From: Tetmemena sp. SeJ-2015
Taxonomy: Eukaryota; Ciliophora; Spirotrichea; Sporadotrichida; Oxytrichidae
Direction of reading: 5' to 3'
DNA: 64,000 bases
Assembly: GCA_027382625.1 (NCBI GenBank)
Contig: JAJKFJ010022276.1
Span: 62,001 to 126,000 of the forward strand
This document shows, piece after piece, positions 1 through 11,553 of this stretch (its first letter is position 1; every line of letters starts with the position of its first letter). The position numbers and the translations under genes are program-made. A model generated the notes under the pieces. That model was not told where the DNA came from. It saw nothing but the letters and a program-made list of their open reading frames with translations, and did not search any database.

Positions 1-1253
1 TCAACAATCTGCTTCTTAGCAGTCACAAGAATAATAAAAACCAGATTAGGATAATTAAGCGAGCTCTACTACTGCCACAGAACCCCCTCCTCTCTATGAT
101 TTTCAAGCACCCAAGGATGACACATATCGCAACTACCAGTCTACTAAGGATTTCATTAGGAGGTACCTGATTTTGTTCCCTCTGGCTGCTTACTGTTTCT
201 ATGAGCTATTCTGTATCACGAAGAACCCGTTTACTAAGAATAGAGAGTTTAAATTCTTTGCTAAGCCTCTTGAATAAATAATAATTATAAGTAAACATGA
301 ACTTATAGAATTGCATATAAATGCGAATACTTTATTCTGGGTCCGATAGTCAGTAGGATGATAAAGAAAAGCTATGAAGGTCATATATACAAGCAAAAGA
401 TAATTAAGATTCTACATTTTTAGGTTTTTCTAATTAAGCAAGATCCCGATGAGGTGAAGTTAGTAAGATCTGTAATAGAGAAGCTTCTAATTTTTTTATG
501 AGTCATAATTAGAATATAACAACTATCTATGCAATAAAATTTTAAGCTAGTGCTTTCAAATGGGTTAGAAAATTTTGTATTTCCTAACTATGAGGTGAAA
601 TTGATACACGACTAAGCTCTTGGAATGTTCATGAGTCCGGACTAAACATTTTTCGCCTCTATTTAAGTTCTCAAGCAATAAAATATGTCAGAAGAAAAAA
701 TCGCTCTCTTAATCAGCCATGAGCTAACTCACTATTTCAAATATAAGGATAAGAGATATTCAATTTGTAATAATTATTATGATATTTATTTGGTAGACCA
801 CTTAGCTCCTTAGACTTGATAAAGTCATTCTTCCATTACTATTTCTTCAACTCAATAGTCCAAAAAGCTAAGAAATAGAAAACAGAGGACTTGCTAGATC
901 CAGTCTTTAGAGATTTTCAAAAGAAGGTGATGGTGCACGACTTTCTCTGCTTCTACGATGATTAGTGCATCATGACGAAATACTATGAGAAGACTTGTGA
1001 TACTCTTGCCATCTAACTCTGGAAGAGAGCATATCCAGACATCTAACATCCATCCACTTTTTTAAAAAAAATTATAATAAACATGAAGAGGTTGTCGCAC
1101 AAGTTTATGATAGTGTCTCAAGATTTGTTGATTAAACTCCAAAGCGCGGGCTTCAAAAGAAAAGCAGATAAGTTTGATGCCCTTTACTAATATAAGAGGA
1201 AAGATGTCAACATAAAACTTTGTTCAGCTAATTTAGAAATCAAGGCTAAATGA
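1..1253 (+). CDS. OMA1-like mitochondrial M48 metallopeptidase (5' end outside window)
   Basis: The partial protein carries ISHELTHYF, the HExxH zinc site of M48 peptidases, at about 700-745. It is preceded by the family's strand-turn region (NFVFPNYEVKLIHD) and followed by the downstream Glu segment (YYEKTCDTLAIQLW). An N-terminal stretch near 190-270 (ITKNPFTKNREFKFF) resembles the 'P-x-T-x-R-x-F' block of OMA1. In other eukaryotes OMA1 is a stress-activated protease of the mitochondrial inner membrane. A 47-nt GT-AG intron lies at about 768-814. An in-frame TGA near 499 is removed if a 27-bp TA-flanked segment (488-514) is excised. The segment around 280-410 also needs an intron that I could not fix. 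The stop is TGA at 1251-1253. It converges on HSP60 with 68 bp between stops. Family confidence is good; assignment to OMA1 rather than another M48 clade is an inference. Confidence 0.68.
488..514. other. candidate IES, 27 bp, TA pointer (in OMA1-like gene)
   Basis: TA at 488-489 is repeated at 515-516. Excision removes the only in-frame TGA between the VIEKLL helix and the QQLSMQQNF segment and keeps the frame. No GT-AG intron in this stretch restores the phase. Confidence 0.5.
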
Positions 1254-1321
1254 GTTAATTAAAGCTAATTTCGATTCGATTTCATTTCTTCTTAGGCATG
1301 AATTTAAATAAGTAAGAATAA

Positions 1322-3423
1322 TCAAAAGAAGTCTCTTTGATCTTGATAATGCTTAAGTGGCAAAGCTAAAATAGAATGATGATGTCATTATAAAATCCTT
1401 ACGCTCATAGGTCTTTTCTTTGATTACTAAGCATTCCGTAGTCAGAAGCATGCCTGCAAGAGAAACAGCATCTTATAGAACTGTTTTGACTACATTAAAG
1501 CTGTCTATTACACCAGAGTCAACCATGTCAACTACTTATTCTAAAGGAAAATTGAGACTGGCAAATATCTATTACCATTTTTGCAATCGAATCCTGCAAA
1601 TATGTTTCCAGTGGCTTCTATCTTGTTGATGATATGACCTGAATTTTAAGCAGTCTTATTTTCAATAACCAATTTCATTGGCATCTTTAATGCTTCTGCC
1701 ATGACTTTTACTCCGAATTTCTCCTATAAAAATTTGAGAAATCTTTAACTTTACGCTTTCGTCATCAACTAAATGAGTGAGCCCCTATTCAAGAATTTTT
1801 GAAGCTTGATATAGAGCTACACCTCCGCCTGGTAAAAGACCACTCATCATAGCTGCCTTCGCAGAATTTAGAGCATCAATTATGATATCTCTAAACTCTC
1901 CTTATTCAGACTCCGTACCACCACCCACTTGAATTTCAGCTATCTTGGCAGTCATTCTTTGGTACCTATCTCTGTAAAGCAACTTAAGATGAGCACTTTT
2001 TTCTTGAGCTGCCAGCATCTAAATTTCATAGATTCTCTATTCTATGACGCTTTGATCCCCGTTTCCTCCTACTATGTGAGTGCTGTACCCATCCACTTCG
2101 ATTTTCCTAGCTGATCCAAATTATGAGATCTTTAAATCTGAGAGTTTATGCTCGTATTCATTATCTATGAAAGTAGCACCAGTTTAAATTGCTATGTCTT
2201 TCAATAACTCCTTCTGTATACTTGCTAGCCAAGGAACATTGACTGCACAGCATTTAATTATGTCCTTAGAATTATTATAGACCATCATTGACAAGGGATC
2301 TTATTAGAGATCTTCAGAGAAAAGCATTAGTGGTCTATTTGTGCTTTTAACCATCTCCAGGATTGGAGTGATCTCTGCAACTTCTTTAATTTAACTTCCA
2401 ACGACTAAAACCATTGGATGCTCTAAAGTTACTCTAAAAGAGATTAATACTGAAATAATAATCATTACCTCTACTCTACTTTTTCAGTACAAAAGTTTTC
2501 TGAGACAAAACCTCTATCGAAGACAAGGCCATTTATGAGGCTGAATTTATTTTTTCCCACTGGGCTTTCGACTATACTGACATTTCCATTCAAGCCCACG
2601 GCATCCATAGTCTGAGCTACAATTCTCGCTATCTCTTCATTGTAGTTGCTGGACACCATGCAGATGTTAAATATTTCTTTCTCCGTCGTCACTTGCATAG
2701 AAATGTCTTTCAGAAAGTCAAGAATAGATTAAGATTTGCGATAAAAATTTAAAGAACAACTAAGAGGGCTTTATCCATTCCTCTTTTCAAGCCAATGGGA
2801 TGTGCCCCTGCGAATTCAATCGCATGATATCCTTTTCTGAAATTTATCCCAAAGTTAAACTTACTTCAAGAGTTCATTTCCTAATAGGGTTGAAGTCGTG
2901 GTACCATCACCTGCAAACAAATTTGTGTTTCCTGCAATTTTTTTCATCATTCTTGCACCCATGTCCTCTTCTCTAATTGGTTCAAAAATATGATAATTTT
3001 AAGTATACAAGAATTGATTTATAAATAGATTTGACGACTGTCACGCCATCTTTTGTGATCTTCGGGTCGCCATTCTCATATTCCAAAGCGACATTTCTTC
3101 CCTAAAGCATAAATAACAAGCATTTTTCTTACCCCTGGACCCAAAGTTATCTATACAGTTTCTGATAGTCTCGCTACTCCATTAACTATAGCCTTTCTAG
3201 CATCAGCTCCAAACTTAAGTCTTATACTTTTGAAGCTCGGTTTATATTTAGGAAGCTGTTTAGGTCGCGTCTGTACTCTATGCAAATCATCACCTAGTGC
3301 TTGATAGTACCCTCTACTCCCATTCTATAAGCAGCTGAAGAGGATGTTTTTAGTCTTGCTTCTCATTACTGTAGAGAAGCGAGAGCCATCTCTGGTCGAA
3401 AGTTGCTTTATCAAATTTTGCAT
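1322..3423 (-). CDS. HSP60: mitochondrial chaperonin HSP60 (GroEL family)
   Basis: This is a type I chaperonin that folds proteins in the mitochondrial matrix. Family motifs follow in order: ITLGPGGRNV near the N-terminus, KITKDGVTVVK, the ATP site GDGTTTSTLL, the apical-domain segment VFDRGFVSENF, LLPGGGVALYQA, and SLAGMLLTTECLV near the C-terminus. Arg/Ser-rich residues at the N-terminus fit a mitochondrial presequence. The start is the ATG at 3421-3423. Several GT-AG introns of 31-38 nt rebuild the conserved protein exactly, for example after DDES and after ENGDPKITKDGVTVVKSI. The usual Gly/Met tail is absent; the protein ends DQRDFF at the TGA, 1322-1324. It converges with the OMA1-like gene. 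Its 5' end is 57 bp from the inverted-repeat element, so its promoter is very short or shared with the element border. Confidence 0.93.
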
Positions 3424-3479
3424 TTCAGGTTGATATTATATTATTTAAATACTACTTTAAAAATGAATAATTATTATAA

Positions 3480-3733
3480 TATTAAGATAATAGCATTGAT
3501 TTTACAAATTTTTTTAATTAATCAACTTATAACTGTAGAATGTTTGAAAATTTAATCAGGAAGGCTATTAGAGAAAGTCATTTAAAGTGACTGTTTTTAT
3601 TAATGCAGCAAAAATGATTAGAGAGTAACTTATTAAATTAATTATTAGAATAATTTATAAATTATCAGCACTTGGTTCTTCTTCAATTATTAAGACAACA
3701 ATCTTTGAAGATGTAAGCCTCTGTGGGTGACCA
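3480..3733 (+). repeat. left terminal inverted repeat of the 3.03-kb element
   Basis: It starts TATTAAGATAATAGC and ends CTGTGGGTGACCA. The reverse complement of 6253-6506 matches along the whole length with a single visible A/T difference in a poly-T run near 3510. Confidence 0.93.
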
Positions 3734-5118
3734 AAATATTAAAATCCGATGATTTCAACGTTTCATAGCATCTTTTTAACAGGTGATCGCCTGTCTTTCG
3801 TTATCTCATGTTACTATAATTTATAAGTTTTATTCATTTTTATTTTAATTATCTACACCTCTTCTCTTTGTTTTATTTCTTCTCTCTTTAGCTATTTGAC
3901 TTTTTTATTTCCATTCTGGCTTGTACTCTTATCTGTTTCAGTATCTTGCAGATTTCTTTAACTTCATTCATGCATTTTCTTATCCAATTTTAAGCCAAAT
4001 AGCTTCAAGATAAGTCTAACTTTTGGTTATTGAGGCTATGTGCGTAAATAACTCGCCAAATTTTGTATTACTTAAAATACCAGATTCCCCTTTAATAAAT
4101 ACTTTTCGTTTTATACAGTTTTCGCAGAGTCTCAACTCTTTCCACTTGTAAAACATAGTCTTTTAGGTGCTTTCTTTCGATCTAGATTTTATTCGGTCAA
4201 ATGATTGCATCCTACATAATTCCTGAATTCTATTACTTAATTGCTATTGAATTAAATCGGATTGAGTTTCATTGGGTTTAGACTATTAGTTACTAAATCA
4301 CAATTCTACCAAGTTCAGTTGTTGAACTTCACCAATTTGTTCATTTATTAGTCTTGAATCATCGTCTCTTTCAATTTATTTCTCCATAAGTTAGTTGCCT
4401 CGTCCGCACTTATTATATCTGCCTGGATGTGAGGTTGAATGAAGAATTCAATGAGTGAATTCTGATTGGTATTTTATTCCTCTCCCAGTGGAGCTGAAGC
4501 TATGAGTTATGAAAGTGAACATTTTCTTAAAAGGTTATCTCTTTCTCTTACTATACTTGTTTGGTAAAGACTGATTCCTAGGTTATTGATATGGTATTCT
4601 TCTATTTGAGAAAGTATCATTTGTGCTGTGTGAACTATCATAGTTTTTGAAATTCTTGGGCTGATGTAATAGAAGACAACTTAACCTTGCTGTCTATTTC
4701 ATAAGAATACAATTTTGGATCTTTGCTTGACTTTTGGTCCAAAATTTATTTGAAGTGCACTTGCCACTTTAGAATGCTATAAACTTCTTGGTTAAGAATT
4801 GGGTAGTTCTTGAGTCCAGAGACTTCCTAAACATGCATTTCGTCTTTTTAGTATCCTGGTTCATTTACTCTGCTATTCTGCTTGTAAATAGTTTAATTTT
4901 CTTAAGCTGAAGTCCATCGTACTATAATAAATCTGGGACTAAGGTTCCCTTCTAGTTATTGCAATGTTCATCCTATTCGTATTAGTTATTTAGTTTATTT
5001 GCCTCATTTTTCATTATTCTTTTAGACTTTTATTATCAACCAATTGATCATTGAGTTGCTGTATTAGATTTTTAGATTTTCTGAAAAGTGAAGCCCCACG
5101 CTTCCTTTGGCATTGATG

Positions 5119-5685
5119 TCACTCTATCACATTGTCGAGGTAGCCATTTAGAATCGAGTTTCTTTTTATCTCCGTTTTAAAGTTGTGAAAATAGTTTTGG
5201 ATGGCTTACACTTAGCTTTTTTTTCTAGTTATTTTGCTAAGGATTTCCATAAATCCCTAATAATAATATTTCGAAGATTAGTTGATAGACTCCTTGTACT
5301 TCTTAAAATTTTTGAAGTAACCACGATAGCCACTCTCTCCTTATGTTGTAAACTTTATAAAGATGTTAAGGCTAAGATTTTAGAACTTACTAGAATGATC
5401 TCTCCTCTTCTACTTCTGGTTTCTCAATCTCTTAAAGCATTCTTACTTGCTCGAGAAATAATAAAGTGGTAAGATTTTTTTCCCGATTAGGAGTTTGAGT
5501 GTCTGATTAGGCTCTACTGTATAGAAGTGAGATAGTTGCAAATACTTTTTGAAAAATCCTTGGTCTCGATCTATGTCATTTTCTTAGCAATAACACTCTG
5601 GATCTCTTAAAACTAGAATCTATCCATAAAATCCATCAATAAACTACCTCTAGAAGAAAATTCGTACTGGATTTTTGTAACTAGC
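5119..5685 (-). CDS. longest TGA-free frame noted inside the inverted-repeat element
   Basis: About 188 codons without TGA on the minus strand. The product is basic, with a Cys pair (RDPECYCQEN), a Tyr/Lys-rich middle and a possible coiled coil (KSQVQAIQNYFHNFK). The same frame continues to about 3740 but is crossed by about eight TGA codons there, close to the random rate for this base composition. I do not recognise a family, and no DDE or tyrosine-recombinase motif is visible. It may be a decayed or unrelated open frame. Confidence 0.25.
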
Positions 5686-6252
5686 TCAGTAATGAAACCC
5701 TAAGTGCAACTAGAACTACAAACCTAAGAATAATCATTAGTATTCCAATCAAAAATTTAGGGAGTACACTCTGAATCTCAACAATAAGGAGTAAAGATGG
5801 ATTGATAATGAGAGTAAGCACTATTCAAGGGTTCTAGCCAGACCATTTTCAAAGAAAGAAGATGCCAAAACGTAAACAGGTACTCAGCTGATGAAGTAAA
5901 AGAAATTAAAACTAGTATCAGATACTACTAGCCATAAAAATAATTTCTAACTACAAGAGAAAAGGAACTAGATTTAAGTCTGTACCTAATGGATATAATT
6001 TGATAATACTTATCAAAAAGTTGGAAACTAGCGTAATTTATACCATTAACACTAATGAGAAGGCATCTCAAGTAAAGGTGAAGAATTTCGGCTACAATAC
6101 ATACTTCCATTTGCATAGGATATAAAATCTCAAAAATCTCAAAGATTCTAATATCTACCGATAGAAAGCAAATCATTAATAGTCAAAGTCTCAATACTTA
6201 TTTAGTTATCGCTAGTGAAGACTAACTCAAGTGGTACCATTTTGTCTGCTTG

Positions 6253-6506
6253 TGGTCACCCACAGAGGCTTACATCTTCAAAGATTGTTGTCTTAATAAT
6301 TGAAGAAGAACCAAGTGCTGATAATTTATAAATTATTCTAATAATTAATTTAATAAGTTACTCTCTAATCATTTTTGCTGCATTAATAAAAACAGTCACT
6401 TTAAATGACTTTCTCTAATAGCCTTCCTGATTAAATTTTCAAACATTCTACAGTTATAAGTTGATTAATTAAAAAAAATTGTAAAATCAATGCTATTATC
6501 TTAATA
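6253..6506 (-). repeat. right terminal inverted repeat of the 3.03-kb element
   Basis: It begins TGGTCACCCACAG on the + strand and ends CTATTATCTTAATA. It is the inverse partner of 3480-3733. Confidence 0.93.
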
Positions 6507-6557
6507 CTACACTAATCATTTCCTTGAAATTATCAGCAATTTAAATTCAAATTTAAA

Positions 6558-9500
6558 ATGTCAAATAGACCATCTTTCAAAGTGCATCATCGAAATAGCA
6601 GTGGGAGAATTAATTCCAATGACCGCCCTAAGGTGCCTTCTTTAAACCTAAGTGGCATCTAAGGGATGCATAATTTGCATTCTCACAAACCTAATCTCAA
6701 GCAAAGCGTTAAAGCACCGCCTCAAAAGTAGTAGTAGTAAATGTTTTATTCTCCAGAGAAATTTGACTCAAGTGAATCTGACAGCTCAGGCGCTGACTCC
6801 ATTTCAAACGTAATTTAGAAGCATCAAAACTAGAACTCGTTGAAAACTTCCTAACAAGCGCTGAAGTAAGAGCAAAAAGAGAATATTCCTGAGAATTTGC
6901 AAGAGAGAAAAGTACCTGGGATTAATCTGCAAAAATAGCTTAAGATTAACGACATCTCCCTTTAGAATAGAGAATCTTTGGACTAAGTATTGACAACATG
7001 GCGCTCTTTAGAGTCTAATCTGTTGTAGACTTATCGTGATGAAGAAGTGGAGACTTTCAATTAAAATGAAAGCTAAATTTTTTCTCACAAAAAAGGCAGA
7101 TAAAATGTCTAGAACTAAGTTAAGGAACTTTCTTAATAGATTAGTCAGCTAATTGAAAATCAGTAAAGACTTGAAAATATTAGAGAGCAAGAAGAGACAT
7201 TTGGCAAACAGAAGATACTCGAGCTAATCAACAGTCTAGAATAAAAGCACATCAAGATATCAGAGTAGAATAGATAACTTTTAAATGAGGTGATGCTCAA
7301 TTCTACCTAAACTTATTTGGACTAGACAAATCTAAGCTATTTTTATATTTAGTATTTTTAAATTCTAATTATAAATCACATAAGCCCTATGTCTTAAACT
7401 AAAAAGCTACTGACATTTAACTCAAACAATGCCTTTCTTTCCAAAGGCTAAACTATGAATGCAAATATTCTGGCTGCTGCTACTTAAACTTTGAAATTTA
7501 AGGGATAGAATCTATAAATGAGCTAGACTGTGAATCTCTTGAGTGCTCTGAATGAGATTGTTAAACAAGAGGAAAATATCGCCAAAGAGGATCTCAAATA
7601 GAAACTGGAGATAAATATTTTATTCTTGACATTTTGCTAATCTACATTTTAAAATTCTTTATTAAAATTTAAACTAGAAGAGAAGGATGAAAAAATAGCA
7701 AAGATGAGGGAAGTAGTTTAGATGTATGAGAGCAAAGTAGATCTTCAATTCAATTAAATAGCTGAACTGAAAGATTAGCTATAGAAGTAGAAATTAGCCT
7801 GTAGAGCTCTTGAAAGTGAAATTAGAATTACAAAGGAAAAGCATTCAAATCAAATTGAAAATATCAAACTGTAAACTATCTTGGATATTGAAATTCTGTT
7901 CAGATCTATAGATTTGAGAAAGATTTAGAATAAAGAGGAGCAATTAAATTCAAGCACTAATTTTATCCCAGAAGCCACAGTAGATGAGTTTATTGAATAA
8001 CTGAGAAAACAAGCGAGTAGTTTAACTGTAATAAAGTCAATTGAGGAAAGCTAATTTAAAATGATTCAGAAGTTTAGGAATGAGTTAAGGCTATCGAAAC
8101 CTCAAATTTACGTTCAAAAATTTACAAAGCCAACAACTGAAGAAAATGATATGGTTGAGCCTACCCCTCGATTCGAAATATTTTCTTAATTTTTAAAAGG
8201 AAAATACTTAGAGAGTCAGTAATTTAAGCTAAACCAATCAAGAATCGTTGTTCTTCTCAAATCTGGAGATAAATAGATAGACTAGTTTGAATAGTAGTAA
8301 CCTGGCTGCTCTTCTTCCATTCAACTTTAGCAAGAAGTTCAATTCTACTTTTCAATTCATACTGAGATCAAGGCCTGATTCATAATCTAATTCATTGATA
8401 TTTCCTTACTTACATAATCAATAAAAACAGAGGATCTTTTGAAGTACATTTATGAACTTGAGGCTTATCTTATCGACTAGAGTGCATCATCAATAAAATT
8501 ATAATACATTTAAGGAGAAGATTAAATTAAATCACTCTCTCAAGACCAATCATAACTTTCTTTTGAAGAAATTATCGGACACGGAAGTGTGAGTGCTCTT
8601 AAAGACTCTAATAAACAGCTATAGAGTTTAGTTGAAGACCTAAATATGACCTTAACAGATAAAAACTCAAAGATTTATTTTCTTGAAAAAAGATTAGAGG
8701 GCCAGAATTCTGAGTTTCACAATAATCTTCAGATACTAGTCAAAACTTAATAATTATCATATATCATCCCTCTTTTAAAATATTAAACTTAGGAACTGAA
8801 GCAGTAAAGATTTATTGAGAAGATCGAGATTGCCGCAAAAGATAAATAAGAGAATATTCTATAAAACTTAAAGCACTTAATTCCCAAAGATCAACATGAA
8901 AGTCTAGAGCTGATTATAGAGTAAAGCTACTAATTTATTTTTAATTATTAATTATAGCAATTTTAAGATGATGGACTTACAGAGGATTGCCAAAGAGATA
9001 GAGGAACTAGAGCCCTTAGCACTTGAGTAGAAAGATTAAGATTTCTGCATGAAAGGGCAGTTTTAAAATCAAGAGGGGTCTAATGATTTCGCAGCTAACG
9101 GTTCTAAGACTTCTACTATGAGCTTTAGAAAACTAGGAAGCTTTTGCAAATTAAAAATATAGGAACACGACTAAGAAGAAGGTAATTATAGCTCATATTA
9201 TTAATTTACCTTTTTATAGAAGGTATTTATGAAGTTAGAGATCAAAGATAACTCGTTCATCTTTCTCAGAATGAAAATAGAGAAATAAAAAAGAACCAGA
9301 ATCATGTTTCAAGAAAGAATTATATTTCATAAGTTAAACTTACTCTTTTAGAAAGTAGTGGAATAATATGTAGATGGGAGAAGCACAATTGAAATAGATC
9401 GAGAATTACACTTAATCCCAAAATAAAATGATGAATATGTGCATTCTAATGAAATATGTTGGATCATTCGGATACCTCTTCTATATTTATCTCTTTTGAG

Positions 9501-10305
9501 CGTGAGCTAATAGCGGAAGAATAGTACTCTCTTCTAAAAATAAATTTAATTGTAATATTCTTGATGTTTCAAATGTGATGGGATAGTCTAAATTCCTGAA
9601 CACTTAAAACGACCGTACTATGAGCAGCTTTCTATAGTTCAATTAGACTCACTAAAAGAAGAGAGGACACCTGAGGCCTTTACAAATTGGAGAGACAGAA
9701 GATAATTTTGCAGCTACTAACTAACAGTACTTAATGGATTAGAGCTCAGTCAGCTCTTTTTATATAAATTTATAGTAAAATATGTTTAAAGCATAAACTT
9801 CGACCAAACCAAGCAGATTAATCTTCCTTAATCCACACCCACGAACTAACATTTAAACATGCAGGGTAACCCCTTCAACTAATTTCAATCCTTGGCTAAT
9901 ACCCACAATAACTTGAACCTATAAAATACTTCAGGGCTTTCACCCAATCAAACTCACTCAAATCTGAATCCTACCTTATTTGGGTAACTGAGAGCATAAC
10001 TTTATGGAATGCAAGGCAACTAGTTCCATCTCTTTTAAAAATAGATGAGTCAGCTTAGCAACAATAATAACGCTCTAAATGAATACCAGAGAACTGGTAC
10101 TTCTATTCAAATACCTTAAGATAAGAGCTTTGTGAGTGGAAATTAAAGTATCTTGCTAAATTAAAGCCAGCTGAATAGACAAGGTCTAGGTGGATTTATG
10201 AGTGCAGCTTAAACAGGATTACTTTTACAGCAGTTGCAGGATAATTATTCTTCTCAACTAAAGTAGCATTATTTAATGATTAGTCTATTTTTATAAAGGA
10301 TATGA
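6558..10305 (+). CDS. large coiled-coil protein with Asn/Gln-rich C-terminus
   Basis: The start is ATG 6558-6560 (MSNRPSFKVHHRNSS), 52 bp from the right end of the element. The Ser/Gln-rich N-terminal 150 residues are followed by long heptad-like helices (VKELSQQISQLIENQQRL, EEKDEKIAKMREVVQMYE, and NSKIYFLEKRLEGQ near 8660). The last third is rich in Asn, Gln and Ser (NPFNQFQSLANTHNN near 9870). Frame changes near 7350, 8380, 8930 and 9770 need introns or IESs that I could not place, so two adjacent genes (break near 8950) remain possible. The final TGA is at 10303-10305. It is probably cytoskeletal, inferred from the coiled coil alone. No family is recognised. Confidence 0.55.
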
Positions 10306-10387
10306 AGGATGAAAAGCTAAAGCTATCTTATGTTATTGATTAAGTCATCATACATAAGAATGAGTGGTAACGGTTAATAAATTAGCT

Positions 10388-11228
10388 TCATTTATTGAAA
10401 TTGTTGAAGCTTGCTTTTCTCAAGTTCTTTCTAAATCTGTCTATCATTTGCTTGTTAATGTATAGCAAGCTCGCATCATTATGTCCTGCAAACCCTAAAA
10501 TCGAAATGTCCCTTCTCTTCTTTGAATTCTTCATGTCAAGGCTCTTATAATTTGCTCTAGCTTTAGTTTTTTAAGCTTGAGATTTTGCTTGATTAACTCT
10601 CTAGAAGAGCTCATTTGATTTTTCTTTGATTACATTTAGCTGTGGAATCTTCAAAGAAAATACTTTCAAGTGTACATATATACATACAATAGATACCTTA
10701 TAATAGATTAAGAATTGTCAAGCTACTAGTCATTATCTCTGTCCAAAGAGTTTTAAGTCTTGGAGGATAGTTTTCTTCCACTTTATCTTGATTTATTTTC
10801 TGCCTGCTTTCTTATAGACTATAAAGGGTTTTCACTGATAGCCAGAGGCTGAAATTGAATCTGATTATAAGGATTTTAAGGAGTAGATTCAATAGTTTAT
10901 ATTTCTGAGATCAAAATAAGTTATCAACAATATTTTTGTAATAGTGTTTGAAAGATACTGGTCTTCTTAATTTTGCTGCTCTATAACATTTTTAAGGAAG
11001 CGGGATTCTTTTTCTAGATTTAATTGAGGCGTTCTAGATTAGTTTTCCTTGTTCAACGTTGAGTATAGTTGAGAGTTAAATAAAGTGAAATATGGAGCAT
11101 AGATGAGAGTTATTTGCAGTGTAATGGACTGAAATGTTATTTGAGTGAGGTTAGGAGAGATAATCCAAATAAGATTAAGGACCGAGGCTATAGGAATTCT
11201 CATTCAAGTTATGGTGGGTTTCAAACAT
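10388..11228 (-). CDS. unidentified protein
   Basis: The start ATG is 11226-11228 (MFETHHNLNENSY). The C-terminal exon is strongly protein-like and ends RKNLRKASFNNFNK at the TGA, 10388-10390; it includes a basic stretch KTKARANYK and the phrase DISILGFAGHND. The middle changes frame at least twice, near 10680 (GT-AG-like intron) and 10920, so internal structure is uncertain. I do not recognise the family. It is convergent with the coiled-coil gene upstream. Confidence 0.5.
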
Positions 11229-11553
11229 GCTTGCTTCATTGCCGTATTACAAATTAGAAGCAGTTTCAAATAATAACTATAAATTAAATTAAATTGAACT
11301 TATCTATAATATGTAACACATGTTTAAACATAATTTTAGAAATTTTCTAAGTGCAATAAAATGTTTCAATTCGTAATTTTTAAGAATTGTTAAGATTTAT
11401 TTATCATAAATAATTTTAATAAAGTAAATTAAACAGTTTGAAACCTTTATTGATGATCAATAACGTTACGCGTATTTTGATTGTCAAATGATAGTGAAAG
11501 ATTTTAACAAAAGCTTTGCAATATAAAATGAAAAGTTGACTATCTCACCAGGC
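11229..11553. other. intergenic, AT-rich
   Basis: About 325 bp of AT-rich sequence between two minus-strand genes. I see no gene, repeat or RNA. It presumably holds the promoter of the 10388-11228 gene and the 3' end of the next one. Confidence 0.5.

Larger units (their letters stand above)
3480..6506. mobile_element. 3.03-kb inverted-repeat element with TA ends
   Basis: Two 254-bp inverted repeats (3480-3733 and 6253-6506) bound about 2.5 kb of internal DNA. I count one mismatch between them, which implies a young insertion or gene conversion. Each outer end reads TA followed by TTAAGATAATAGC, so the target duplication or IES pointer is TA, as in Tc1/mariner elements and many ciliate germline transposons. 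It sits in the roughly 110-bp spacer left between HSP60 (start 3423) and the coiled-coil gene (start 6558). I found no transposase motif. Internal frames carry TGA at about the chance rate, so it may be non-autonomous or degenerate. It would be expected to be eliminated from the macronucleus. Confidence 0.82.

Noticed and set aside
5185..5472. Plus-strand frame inside the inverted-repeat element
   Set aside because: It is leucine-rich and lies opposite the longer minus frame; no family feature is visible on either strand, so I list only the minus frame, at low confidence.
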